Shown piece by piece: positions 1-7,097 of a DNA stretch of 64,000 nucleotides; positions within the stretch are counted from its first letter, which is position 1; every line of letters begins with the position of its first letter. Position numbers and translations under genes: made by a program. The notes beneath the pieces are model-generated. The model saw only the letters and a list, made by a program, of their open reading frames with translations. It was not told the origin of the DNA and did not search any database. Source of the stretch: Microvirga sp. SRT01 (lineage in GTDB: Bacteria > Pseudomonadota > Alphaproteobacteria > Sphingomonadales > Sphingomonadaceae); NCBI GenBank assembly GCA_018139225.1, contig JAGSNX010000001.1:1116001-1180000 (forward strand), written 5' to 3'.

Positions 1-42
1 GCGGACGTGTCTTATATCTACACGACACCAGTGGAGCCGAGC

Positions 43-435
43 ATGACGAAGAAGGCCAAACGCATTCCCAAGCGGATCGGCGGCGTGAAGCTGCCCAAGG
101 AATTGCGACAGAAGGGCGAGGCCTTGCTCGACCGGGGCGAAGCGCTGCTGGCGCAGGCGAACACGCCGGCCGGGCGCGAGGTGCTGACCGCCGGACTGAC
201 GATGGCGGCGGCGGCGGCCAGCGCGGCGATCGTCAATGCCGGACGCGAGCGGACGAAGGCGGCCGAGGCTGCTGCCGCGCCGGAGCCGGCGGCGCCCCCG
301 ACCCCGCCCTCGCCGCCGCCACAGGGCACGCCCCAGGGCACCCAGCGCACGCCCGACCCGCAGGTGATCGCCGACGCGCTGACGCAGGCGGCGGAGCAGG
401 TGCTCGGGAGGTTGTTCGGGGGGAAGAAGGCTTGA
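43..435 (+). CDS. Small Ala/Pro-rich protein of unknown function
   Basis: About 130 residues and not recognised as a named family. The N-terminus is basic (KKAKRIPKRIGG), followed by a helix-prone stretch, an Ala-rich segment (about residues 48-65) that could be a weak membrane or amphipathic helix, a Pro-rich linker and a short C-terminal helix ending in GGKKA. I chose the ATG at 43 because GGAG lies 6 bases upstream (33-36). A GTG at 7 in the same frame would add 12 residues but its upstream region is outside the window. The low-complexity composition fits a membrane- or nucleic-acid-associated protein, but no function can be assigned. Confidence 0.6.
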   Translation: MTKKAKRIPKRIGGVKLPKELRQKGEALLDRGEALLAQANTPAGREVLTAGLTMAAAAASAAIVNAGRERTKAAEAAAAPEPAAPPTPPSPPPQGTPQGTQRTPDPQVIADALTQAAEQVLGRLFGGKKA

Positions 436-770
436 CGGCGCTCGCGGGGACGGCTGTCCGGCGACTCCGCCTTGTCCGTTCGTGCCAAGCGTGGTTGAAG
501 CGATTAGGTCCGCCGCGTGGCGTTCGACTCGCCAAGGCAGGACGGGGATCGGATATTCGGGCTGATTTCTGTCCCACCTGACGTGCCGCTGCTGCGGGGG
601 ACCCCGCCAATTCGACCGACTCACGCGTCGCTCTCGAAGGTAGATGTTCTGGGAACTTCTGGGTTCGGTGAATAGCGGCCTGACCGTTTTCCGAGACGCG
701 GGTAGCGGTAGCGGACATCGAGCGGCGGCTGCCCTTCCCCGAAAAGAATGGTGGATCGGGACGGCTGGAT
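436..770. other. Intergenic stretch with no supported gene
   Basis: About 335 bases separate two convergent genes. Short open frames exist, but none has a ribosome-binding site, a recognisable domain or natural composition. I see no tRNA-like or strong terminator structure. Confidence 0.5.
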
Positions 771-1412
771 TTACGGGTTCACGACTGTCGCTCGCGGAGA
801 CGTTGTCAAAGCTATCAGCGGCAATCCAGTATGGATTAGCATGAGCCACCAAAGTTCGTGCGTCACCGCGAAAGCTGTGGTGAATACAAGAGCAGATGTG
901 ATGCTCGCCATCAGCAGGCGGCGATCTTTAACGCCATGCGCGACACCGTAGGCAAGGGCTGCCACTCCTATGGCCGCAACGATCCCGAATAGCGGCGTCA
1001 AGAACCACAGCAGGAATCCCCGATACAAAATTTCCCAGCCCAACCCCGCCGCAAATGCGAACAGAACATAGCTTCCACGCTCGACTGTCGTTTGGGGAAA
1101 CGGATCGTCAGCATCTTCAGCGATCACTTTATTTTCGCGCCGAGCGGCCACACCTGAAACCGCCAGAAACAATACCGCACCAATTAGGCAAATCCATCCC
1201 AATTTTGTGGGTGGAACTTTCAATCCTAATAAGGATGTACTTCTGGTTGTGACGCTCCATTGCAAGGCCAAAACGGTCAGACAGCCTGCGATGATGAAAA
1301 TTGCCGAACGGTAACGCGCGATGCGGGAGCGACTAATACCGGATCGTTCCCGCCAGACTACCTGCATAGGAATGCCGATCAACAGCAGCACTGCCAGCGC
1401 GATATCTACCAT
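771..1412 (-). CDS. CPBP-family intramembrane metalloprotease (CAAX protease/Abi type)
   Basis: A multi-pass membrane protein of 213 residues with hydrophobic segments near 4-20, 36-50, 72-90, 115-125, 135-158 and 170-198. The CPBP motifs are present: E127-ILY-R131 followed by GFLLWFL, then YGVAH with H159, then a third motif with H194. Family members are membrane endopeptidases used for prenyl-protein processing or bacteriocin self-immunity. The usual double glutamate EExxxR has Trp at the first position (W126). The gene has visibly lower GC and different codon use from the neighbours, suggesting transfer. Its substrate is unknown. The ribosome-binding site is weak. Confidence 0.8.
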   Translation of the reverse strand: MVDIALAVLLLIGIPMQVVWRERSGISRSRIARYRSAIFIIAGCLTVLALQWSVTTRSTSLLGLKVPPTKLGWICLIGAVLFLAVSGVAARRENKVIAEDADDPFPQTTVERGSYVLFAFAAGLGWEILYRGFLLWFLTPLFGIVAAIGVAALAYGVAHGVKDRRLLMASITSALVFTTAFAVTHELWWLMLIHTGLPLIALTTSPRATVVNP

Positions 1413-1578
1413 GTCTCAGACACCGCTCCTATCGTGACTCATTGGCGAATGGCCCTTCTATAGTAAATTAGCAATTTGCGGGGCGGGGCGTGAAACGTCC
1501 TTCCGTAAAGGAACCGCGATCGAGACGGCGAGCGCCGTCGCGACTGGGATGCTGTTTCGGGAACGGCAAGTCTGGTGT

Positions 1579-1920
1579 TCAGCGCCTCTCCAAGGTCCGC
1601 AACTCGTTCATGACTCCATCGGGCATTGCCGTGCGGCTAATGATTGTGAGGTATCTGCCGACGCCCGGAACGCCGGCCTTCAATCGGATGTGAAATCGAA
1701 AGGCATCGTCGATCTCAAGCACCTCAATTACTCCATATCCGCCGTAGATCTGATCTTGCACTTCAGCGTAATGATCCTCGCCGAAGAACTCGTGTTTAGC
1801 GCCGACGTCACGCGGCTTCGACAGGATAAGGTAGACAGCGGGTGACCCAGCCAAGTCGAATGCAATTTGCACCACGCCATCTTCGACGGACAGGCTCTCC
1901 GCGATACTTTCACATTTCAT
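1579..1920 (-). CDS. Imm10-like (immunity protein 10 family) small protein
   Basis: 113 residues. The layout resembles Imm10 proteins of polymorphic-toxin systems: an N-terminal strand region, then YLILSKP, an acidic central part, and the tyrosine/glycine turn QIYGGYGVIE before the C-terminal strands. Imm10 proteins neutralise secreted toxins, but no toxin gene is seen beside it, so it would be an orphan immunity gene. The start at 1920 is well supported by GGAGGG 6 bases upstream. It lies in the same lower-GC patch as the CPBP protease. Family assignment is by eye and moderate; the protein could be another small beta-rich family. Confidence 0.6.
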   Translation of the reverse strand: MKCESIAESLSVEDGVVQIAFDLAGSPAVYLILSKPRDVGAKHEFFGEDHYAEVQDQIYGGYGVIEVLEIDDAFRFHIRLKAGVPGVGRYLTIISRTAMPDGVMNELRTLERR

Positions 1921-2270
1921 CTGCTGCCCTCCGTGCGGAGTGAACTACTCCGCAGACAGAGAGGCAGCAAATAGGAACGCCTTCGGTGTGGCTGAACGTC
2001 CCACGTTTGGGCGTTAGCCGAAACCCGCCTTCCCAAGCCGGGAGCGATCCACCGCACGGTCGAGGATCCGCGACGCTCGCCGCTATCGCGGCAGCTGTTT
2101 GCCCGAAGCGTGTTCCTGCAATCGTTCGCTGATCGATGGATGTCCAGTCCGGCAGAACGGGCGAAGCCGGAAACGCCGGAGAGCCCTCGTTCTTCCCGGC
2201 GCAGGAACGTCGTACCGCCTGCCGCTCCCGGCAACGGCGACGGGGCGACGGGCCGACGGCGTCACGGTCC
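1921..2270. other. Intergenic stretch with no supported gene
   Basis: About 350 bases upstream of the Imm10-like gene and downstream of the DUF4893 gene. It must carry the promoter of the Imm10-like gene, but no clear promoter boxes are visible. Open frames here have Arg/Ser-rich shadow composition and I do not call them. Confidence 0.45.
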
Positions 2271-2945
2271 CTATTTCCCCGCCACCGCTGGCGTCGCACC
2301 GGGAACGGCGGGCGGGACGGGGACGAGTTCGTAGATGTCGAGCAGTGCGCCCCTGCCCGCCTTGGGCAGGACGAGGCGCCAGCGGAATGGGCCGACGCGT
2401 TCGACGATGCCGGCGACGTCGCGGGTCGGATCGGTGCCGTAACCGGGGGATTGCTGCGTCGGATGAGATCGGGTGCCGCCGAGAAGGACCTGACGGGTCG
2501 CGCCATCCTCGAACAGCCAGCCGCCGGGCAGGTTGGCGCCGTCGACCTTGGTGAAGGCGACGCCCTTCGCATCACCCTCGATGTAGCAGAAATCGGGCTT
2601 GAAGCTGGCGATCGGCGCGGGCCCGCCGAGCCGGACGAGACGGCATCGGTACGGTCCCGGCGGCAGCGCGGGCAGCGGCAATGCGGCGGCGGGATCGAGC
2701 AGCGCACCCTCCGCAGTGACCTTGGCGGCGTAACGGCGGGTGATGCGGGTCTTCGCCTCCGCCCATCGCTGCGGCAGCGCGTCGAGACGGGCCTGGTCCT
2801 CCGCCGTCGCCAGCGCGCGCCAGCCCTGTGGCTGCGGGGGCGTGGGCTCCAGCGCCCCCGTCGCGCGAGGCCGATGCGCGCATCCACCCAGAGACACGGC
2901 GGAGAGCGGCAGGGCGAGCGCGATCGTCACGGCTACGCGGTTCAT
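2271..2945 (-). CDS. DUF4893-type lipoprotein
   Basis: A predicted lipoprotein of about 224 residues. The signal peptide MNRVAVTIALALPLSAVS ends at a lipobox LGGC, so Cys is the likely lipidated residue and the mature protein is periplasm-facing. The body resembles DUF4893 proteins common in sphingomonads, with a conserved PYRCR...FCYIEG region and a C-terminal half with GGWLFEDG and RWRLVLP. Function is unknown. I chose the ATG at 2945 over an upstream in-frame start because GGAG sits 9 bases before it and the signal peptide begins there. It stands alone with no operon partner. Confidence 0.75.
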   Translation of the reverse strand: MNRVAVTIALALPLSAVSLGGCAHRPRATGALEPTPPQPQGWRALATAEDQARLDALPQRWAEAKTRITRRYAAKVTAEGALLDPAAALPLPALPPGPYRCRLVRLGGPAPIASFKPDFCYIEGDAKGVAFTKVDGANLPGGWLFEDGATRQVLLGGTRSHPTQQSPGYGTDPTRDVAGIVERVGPFRWRLVLPKAGRGALLDIYELVPVPPAVPGATPAVAGK

Positions 2946-3061
2946 GGCGCGAGGCTCCTTCGGGGGTATCAACAGGTGGCCGGTGGTTCGTTGACGAAAG
3001 GTAAATGCAGCTGGTTAACGAAAAGTAAACGTCGTTCGTCCGTGCGGCGAACCGAGCCCGG

Positions 3062-3373
3062 TCAGGCGGTCGGTGGACGCCGCTTGCCACGCCAAGCGAG
3101 GGAGGCGCGGTTGAGGGCGTGGAGGTCGGCGGTCCCTTCTGCCGCGTCGTTGCCCAGGCGTGTCGCGGCGACGAGGCGATCCGCGTCGATGTGGCGATAG
3201 GCAGGACGGCCGTTGACGTGGTCGTACCACGGGCCGCCGCACGCATTGTCGAGCAGGATGCGCTGGAAACAATGATCGGCGCTGACCGGCCAGCTACGGT
3301 CCTTCGCCAACGCCGGGAGCGTCGTGCGGGTGAGATGGAGCCAGTCGGCTTCGAGCGTGGTGCGGAGTTTCAT
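3062..3373 (-). CDS. Small conserved sphingomonad protein of unknown function
   Basis: 103 residues from the ATG at 3373. The motif FQRILLDNACGGPWYDHV, then RPAYRHID and a C-terminal LNRASLAWRGKRR, recalls a small protein conserved in sphingomonads and sometimes labelled GCN5-related acetyltransferase. It is too short for a complete GNAT fold and I see no acetyl-CoA motif, so that label should be treated with caution. An upstream extension in the same frame is Pro/Arg-rich and unlikely to be translated. There is no strong ribosome-binding site. Confidence 0.6.
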   Translation of the reverse strand: MKLRTTLEADWLHLTRTTLPALAKDRSWPVSADHCFQRILLDNACGGPWYDHVNGRPAYRHIDADRLVAATRLGNDAAEGTADLHALNRASLAWRGKRRPPTA

Positions 3374-3627
3374 TTTTGAGCGATGCTGGCGGGGCGGATT
3401 GTGGGGTCGTGTCGTAACGTTCGGATGCCGCGTTCTTGCCAATGCTGCGCTGTTGGAGGCTGGAGTTATGCATGAGGGGTCGTTGGGCGACGCTGGTTCC
3501 GGCATCGCATGAGCTGCGAACTTGGCGGGCTTCGGTCTTGTTGAACCGTGGGTGCCGGGAGCGGGCAGGCATGACGGCGAGCCTTCGAGCAGAACGGCTC
3601 GCCACGGGCGCTGGGTGAAGAAGGGGC

Positions 3628-3766
3628 GTCACGGCGAAGCCGTGCCGTCGGTCGGCGCTCCCAGCGCCGCCGGCCGGCCTTCGCGAGAGTGCGCCACGCG
3701 CACTCCCGTTGCGGCTGGTCACGGCGAAGCCGTGCCGTCGGTCGGCGCTCGCAGCGCCGCCGGCCG
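3628..3766. repeat. Two direct copies of a 49-bp GC-rich repeat
   Basis: Copies at 3628-3676 and 3718-3766 are identical except for one base (C at 3661, G at 3751). Each contains small palindromes (ACGGC-GAA-GCCGT and GGCGCT/AGCGCC). The 41-base spacer also has an AGTGCG/CGCACT stem. A further 7-bp stem (3776-3782 with 3797-3803) lies just before the lpdA stop codon and could act in 3' end formation, though no T-tract follows. The 3374-3811 interval holds no gene that I can support. Confidence 0.75.
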
Positions 3767-3811
3767 ATCTGGCCGCGGGCGCGGCGCTGCTGCGCTGCGC
3801 CCGGCTGCGGC

Positions 3812-5218
3812 TCAGATATGGATCGGCTTCCCCTGCACGGCCATCGCCGCTTCCTTGAGCGCTTCGGCGTGTGTCGGATGCGCGTGGCAGGTGTAGGCGA
3901 TATCCTCCGACGTGGCGCCGAACTCCATCGCCTGTGCGGCCTGCGCGATCATGGTGCCGGCGAGCGAGGAGATGATCCAGACGCCCAGAACGCGGTCCGA
4001 CTTGGCGTCGGCGATGACCTTCACGAAGCCGTCGGTGTCGCGGTTGGTCTTGGCGCGGCTGTTGGCGGCGAAGGGGAACTTGCCGACCTTGATCTCGCCG
4101 GCCTTTTCCTTCGCGGCTTCCTCGGACAGGCCGACGCCGGCGATTTCGGGCATCGTGTAGACGACCGAGGGGATCACGTCGTGGTTCACGATCCCGGTCT
4201 GGCCGGCGATGTTCTCCGCGACCGCAACGCCCTCGTCCTCGGCCTTGTGCGCGAGCATCAGGCCGGGGGCGACGTCACCGATCGCCCAGATGCCGGCGAC
4301 GTTGGTGCGGAAGTCGTGGTCGATGCCGACCTGACCGCGCTGGGTCAGTTGCACGCCCGCGGCTTCCAGGTTCAGACCGTCGATGTTGGGCCTGCGACCG
4401 ATCGCGACGAGCACCGCATCGGCGTCGAGCGTGGTGCCCTCCCCGCCCGCGGCCGGCTCGATCGACACGGTGGCGCGGTCGCCGTTCACGGCGACGCCGG
4501 TGACCTTGGTCGAGGTCATCAGCTCGAAGCCCTGCTTCTTGAACAGCTTGGCCGATTCCTTGCGGACTTCGCCATCGAAGCCGGGCAGGATCTGATCGAC
4601 ATACTCGACGACGGTGACCTTGGCGCCGAGCCGCTTCCAGACGCTGCCGAGTTCGAGGCCGATGACGCCGCCGCCGATAACGACCAGATGCTCCGGCACC
4701 TTCGGCAGCGCGAGCGCGCCAGTGGAGTCGACGACGACCTTCTGGTCGACCTCGACGCCGGGCAGCGGGGTGACCGACGAGCCGGTGGCGATGACGATGT
4801 CCCTCGCCGTGACGGTCTGGTCGCCGACCTTGACGGTATGGCCGTCCTGAAACGCGGCGCGGCCCTTCAGCCACGTCACCTTGTTCTTCTTGAACAGGAA
4901 TTCGATGCCGCCGGTCAGTTCCTTGACCGCCTTCGCCTTCTCGGCGTGCATCTGGTCGAGGTTGAGCGTCGCGCCCTGGATGTCGACGCCGAACTTGGCG
5001 AGGTGGCCACCGGTCGCTTCGGCATACAGTTCCGACGCGTGCAGCAGGGCCTTGGACGGGATGCAACCGACGTTGAGGCAGGTGCCGCCCAGCGTCTCGC
5101 GGCTCTCCGCACACGCCGTGCGCAGGCCGAGCTGCGCGGCGCGAATTGCCGCGACGTACCCGCCGGGGCCGGAGCCGATCACGAGGACGTCATAGTCGTA
5201 CTGCTGTTCGTCTGACAT
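3812..5218 (-). CDS. lpdA: Dihydrolipoyl dehydrogenase (E3)
   Basis: This flavoprotein reoxidises the dihydrolipoyl groups of the 2-oxoglutarate dehydrogenase complex and reduces NAD. The 468-residue length is normal. Visible features are the FAD-binding GSGPGG motif (about 15-20), the redox-active disulfide C47/C52 in GGTCLNVGCIPSK, a central NAD-binding IGGGVIGLELG region, and the C-terminal HxxxxE pair (H447, E452) in the interface domain. I use the ATG at 5218; an in-frame GTG at 5227 is also possible. It is the last gene of the sucD-sucA-sucB run, and the toxin-like gene upstream ends inside its first codons. It may also serve other 2-oxo acid dehydrogenases. Confidence 0.96.
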   Translation of the reverse strand: MSDEQQYDYDVLVIGSGPGGYVAAIRAAQLGLRTACAESRETLGGTCLNVGCIPSKALLHASELYAEATGGHLAKFGVDIQGATLNLDQMHAEKAKAVKELTGGIEFLFKKNKVTWLKGRAAFQDGHTVKVGDQTVTARDIVIATGSSVTPLPGVEVDQKVVVDSTGALALPKVPEHLVVIGGGVIGLELGSVWKRLGAKVTVVEYVDQILPGFDGEVRKESAKLFKKQGFELMTSTKVTGVAVNGDRATVSIEPAAGGEGTTLDADAVLVAIGRRPNIDGLNLEAAGVQLTQRGQVGIDHDFRTNVAGIWAIGDVAPGLMLAHKAEDEGVAVAENIAGQTGIVNHDVIPSVVYTMPEIAGVGLSEEAAKEKAGEIKVGKFPFAANSRAKTNRDTDGFVKVIADAKSDRVLGVWIISSLAGTMIAQAAQAMEFGATSEDIAYTCHAHPTHAEALKEAAMAVQGKPIHI

Positions 5219-5582
5219 GGTTTTCACTCGTCCCAGGAAATGGCCGATAGCGAACGCTGGTCGGCCCTATAACAACGATATGGGCAAGCAGACGGTCCAG
5301 TGCGAGAACCTCGCAGACCGTCCCGCGCAAATCGGGCAACGCTCTCGCGCCACTCCGGAGGTAGACGATCGCAGGCGGTGCCGGATGACCGTCCACGAAT
5401 ACCAGATCGGAAAAGTCGCTGTCTTCGGTAATCAGCACGCGCTTCTGGTCGCAAGCCCATGCCAGCAACCGGACATCTGACCACAGTCCGAAGTCGCTAC
5501 CGGCACGAACGACGTCATGCCCCGCCGCCTGAAGCGCATGCGTCATGCTGAGGCCGATGTGGACATCAAGCAGCAGCCTCAA
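5190..5582 (-). CDS. DUF5615 PIN-like toxin component
   Basis: 130 residues. The N-terminal half fits the DUF5615 (Mut7-C/PIN-like) fold: an opening strand LLLDVHIG with the first acidic residue, then HDVVRAG, then the strand RVLITEDSDFSDLVF with the TExD acid cluster that would bind metal in a ribonuclease. It is paired with the DUF433 gene upstream through a 4-base ATGA overlap, the usual antitoxin-toxin order. Its stop codon at 5190 lies 29 bases inside lpdA, so lpdA translation is probably coupled to it. RNase activity is inferred from family and not shown. Confidence 0.8.
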   Translation of the reverse strand: MRLLLDVHIGLSMTHALQAAGHDVVRAGSDFGLWSDVRLLAWACDQKRVLITEDSDFSDLVFVDGHPAPPAIVYLRSGARALPDLRGTVCEVLALDRLLAHIVVIGPTSVRYRPFPGTSENHVRRTAVRL

Positions 5583-5821
5583 GCCGCCTTGGCCTGCCCG
5601 ATCGCGACGTAATCCTCATCCCGCATCAATTCGACGGCGAAGGCCGCAGCGGCTTGAGGATGATGCGGTTCTATCTCCGGATACTCAATTGCCATCTGTT
5701 CGGCACTCCAACCGGCGGCAATCAATTCCAACACGAAATCGACCTTGATCCGCGTGCCGCGAAATATCGGCCGACCGGACCGGATGTCCGGGTTCGAGTA
5801 GATGTGATCGCGCCAGTTCAT
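5579..5821 (-). CDS. DUF433 antitoxin-like protein
   Basis: 80 residues with the typical DUF433 core: GRPIFRGTRIKVDFVLELI followed by a helical AAGWSAEQMAIEYPEI. This is a small winged-helix-like DNA-binding fold that accompanies DUF5615 toxins. It starts 7 bases after the sucB stop codon and overlaps the DUF5615 gene by 4 bases, so the pair is transcribed with the 2-oxoglutarate dehydrogenase genes. If it autoregulates, its operator would have to lie within sucB. No internal promoter is obvious. Confidence 0.8.
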   Translation of the reverse strand: MNWRDHIYSNPDIRSGRPIFRGTRIKVDFVLELIAAGWSAEQMAIEYPEIEPHHPQAAAAFAVELMRDEDYVAIGQAKAA

Positions 5822-5828
5822 CGCTACC

Positions 5829-7043
5829 TCACAGGTCGATCAGGATGCGGGTCGGGTCCTCGATAGCATTTTTCAGCGCGACGAGGAACGTCACCGCCTC
5901 GCGCCCGTCGATCAGGCGGTGGTCGTAGCTGAGCGCGAGGTACATCATCGGTCGCACCACGACCTGTCCGTTCACGACGACCGGGCGATCCTCGATGCGG
6001 TGAAGGCCGAGCACCGCCGACTGCGGCGGGTTGATGATCGGGGTCGACATCAGCGAGCCGAAGACGCCGCCGTTCGAGATTGTGAAGGTGCCGCCCTTCA
6101 TCTCGTCCATCTTGAGCGCGCCTTCCTTGGCGCGCTTGCCGAAATCGCCGATCGTCTTCTCGATGCCTGCGACCGACAGGTCCTGCGCGTCGCGGATGAC
6201 GGGGACGACGAGGCCGCCGGGGGAGGACACCGCGACCGAGATGTCGGCGTAATCATGATAGACGATCTCGTCGCCCTCGATCGAGGCGTTGACCGACGGG
6301 ATGTCCTTCAGGGCCATCGTGGCGGCCTTCACGAAGAAGCCCATGAAGCCGAGGCGGACGCCGTGCTTCTTCTCGAACAGATCCTTGTACTTCGCACGCG
6401 CCTCGATCACCGCGGTCATGTCGACGTCGTTGAACGTCGTCAGCATCGCGGCGGTGTTCTGCGCCTCCTTCAGGCGCTTGGCGATCGTCTGGCGGAGACG
6501 CGTCATCTTGACGCGCTCTTCCTTACGGCCGCCCGTCGCCGGAGCCGCGGCGGCGGGCGCGGCCGGAGCCGACGTCGTCGCTGGCTTGGACGAGGCGGCG
6601 GCGGCGACGTCTTCCTTGGTCAGGCGGCCGTCCTTGCCGGTGCCCTTGATCGTCGCGGGATCGACGCCGTGCTCCAGCACCGCACGGCGCACCGACGGCG
6701 ACAAAGCAGCGGGGGTGTCGCCGGTGGTTTCGGGCTCGGGAGCGGCGGCGGGGGTCGGGGCGGCGGCAGGTGCGGCGGCCGGCGCCGGGGCAGCGGCGGC
6801 GCCGTCACCCGAGTCGATCGTCGCGATCATCGCGCCGACCTGCACCGTATCGCCGACCGATACCGCGTGCTGGCCCATCACGCCGGCGACCGGCGACGGC
6901 ACCTCGACGGAGACCTTGTCGGTTTCCAGCGACGCGATCGGCTCGTCGGCGGCGACCTTGTCGCCCGGCTGCTTCAGCCACTCGCCGAGCGTCGCTTCGG
7001 TGATCGATTCGCCCAGAACGGGGACCAGAACTTCGGTTGCCAT
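5829..7043 (-). CDS. sucB: 2-oxoglutarate dehydrogenase E2 (dihydrolipoyl succinyltransferase)
   Basis: Transfers the succinyl group from the lipoyl arm to CoA and forms the core of the 2-oxoglutarate dehydrogenase complex. Domains in order: one lipoyl domain (about 1-77, lipoylated K43 in ETDKVSVEV), an Ala/Pro-rich hinge, a peripheral-subunit-binding domain (about 110-150, [13 protein letters not shown]...[11 protein letters not shown]), a second Ala-rich hinge, and the catalytic acyltransferase domain ending with the [10 protein letters not shown] active-site motif near residue 375. At 404 residues the length is standard for the succinyl type. It lies 54 bases downstream of sucA. Confidence 0.96.
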   Translation of the reverse strand: MATEVLVPVLGESITEATLGEWLKQPGDKVAADEPIASLETDKVSVEVPSPVAGVMGQHAVSVGDTVQVGAMIATIDSGDGAAAAPAPAAAPAAAPTPAAAPEPETTGDTPAALSPSVRRAVLEHGVDPATIKGTGKDGRLTKEDVAAAASSKPATTSAPAAPAAAAPATGGRKEERVKMTRLRQTIAKRLKEAQNTAAMLTTFNDVDMTAVIEARAKYKDLFEKKHGVRLGFMGFFVKAATMALKDIPSVNASIEGDEIVYHDYADISVAVSSPGGLVVPVIRDAQDLSVAGIEKTIGDFGKRAKEGALKMDEMKGGTFTISNGGVFGSLMSTPIINPPQSAVLGLHRIEDRPVVVNGQVVVRPMMYLALSYDHRLIDGREAVTFLVALKNAIEDPTRILIDL

Positions 7044-7097
7044 GATCTTCTGCCTTCGTTGTGCCCCCGACAGGACGGGAGCCCAGTACTGGGTGGT

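Noticed and set aside
644..844. Small open frame in the first intergenic region
   Set aside because: No ribosome-binding site, no similarity to any family I know, and it overlaps the CPBP protease 3' end.
1917..2234. Open frame upstream of the Imm10-like gene
   Set aside because: Ser/Arg-rich shadow translation; no ribosome-binding site or domain.
3628..3766. Possible CRISPR array
   Set aside because: Only two repeat copies, GC-rich palindromes and no cas genes.
3689..5215. Long open frame antisense to lpdA
   Set aside because: It mirrors the lpdA codons in high-GC DNA, is rich in Arg/Asp/Leu with no domain, and lpdA is certain.
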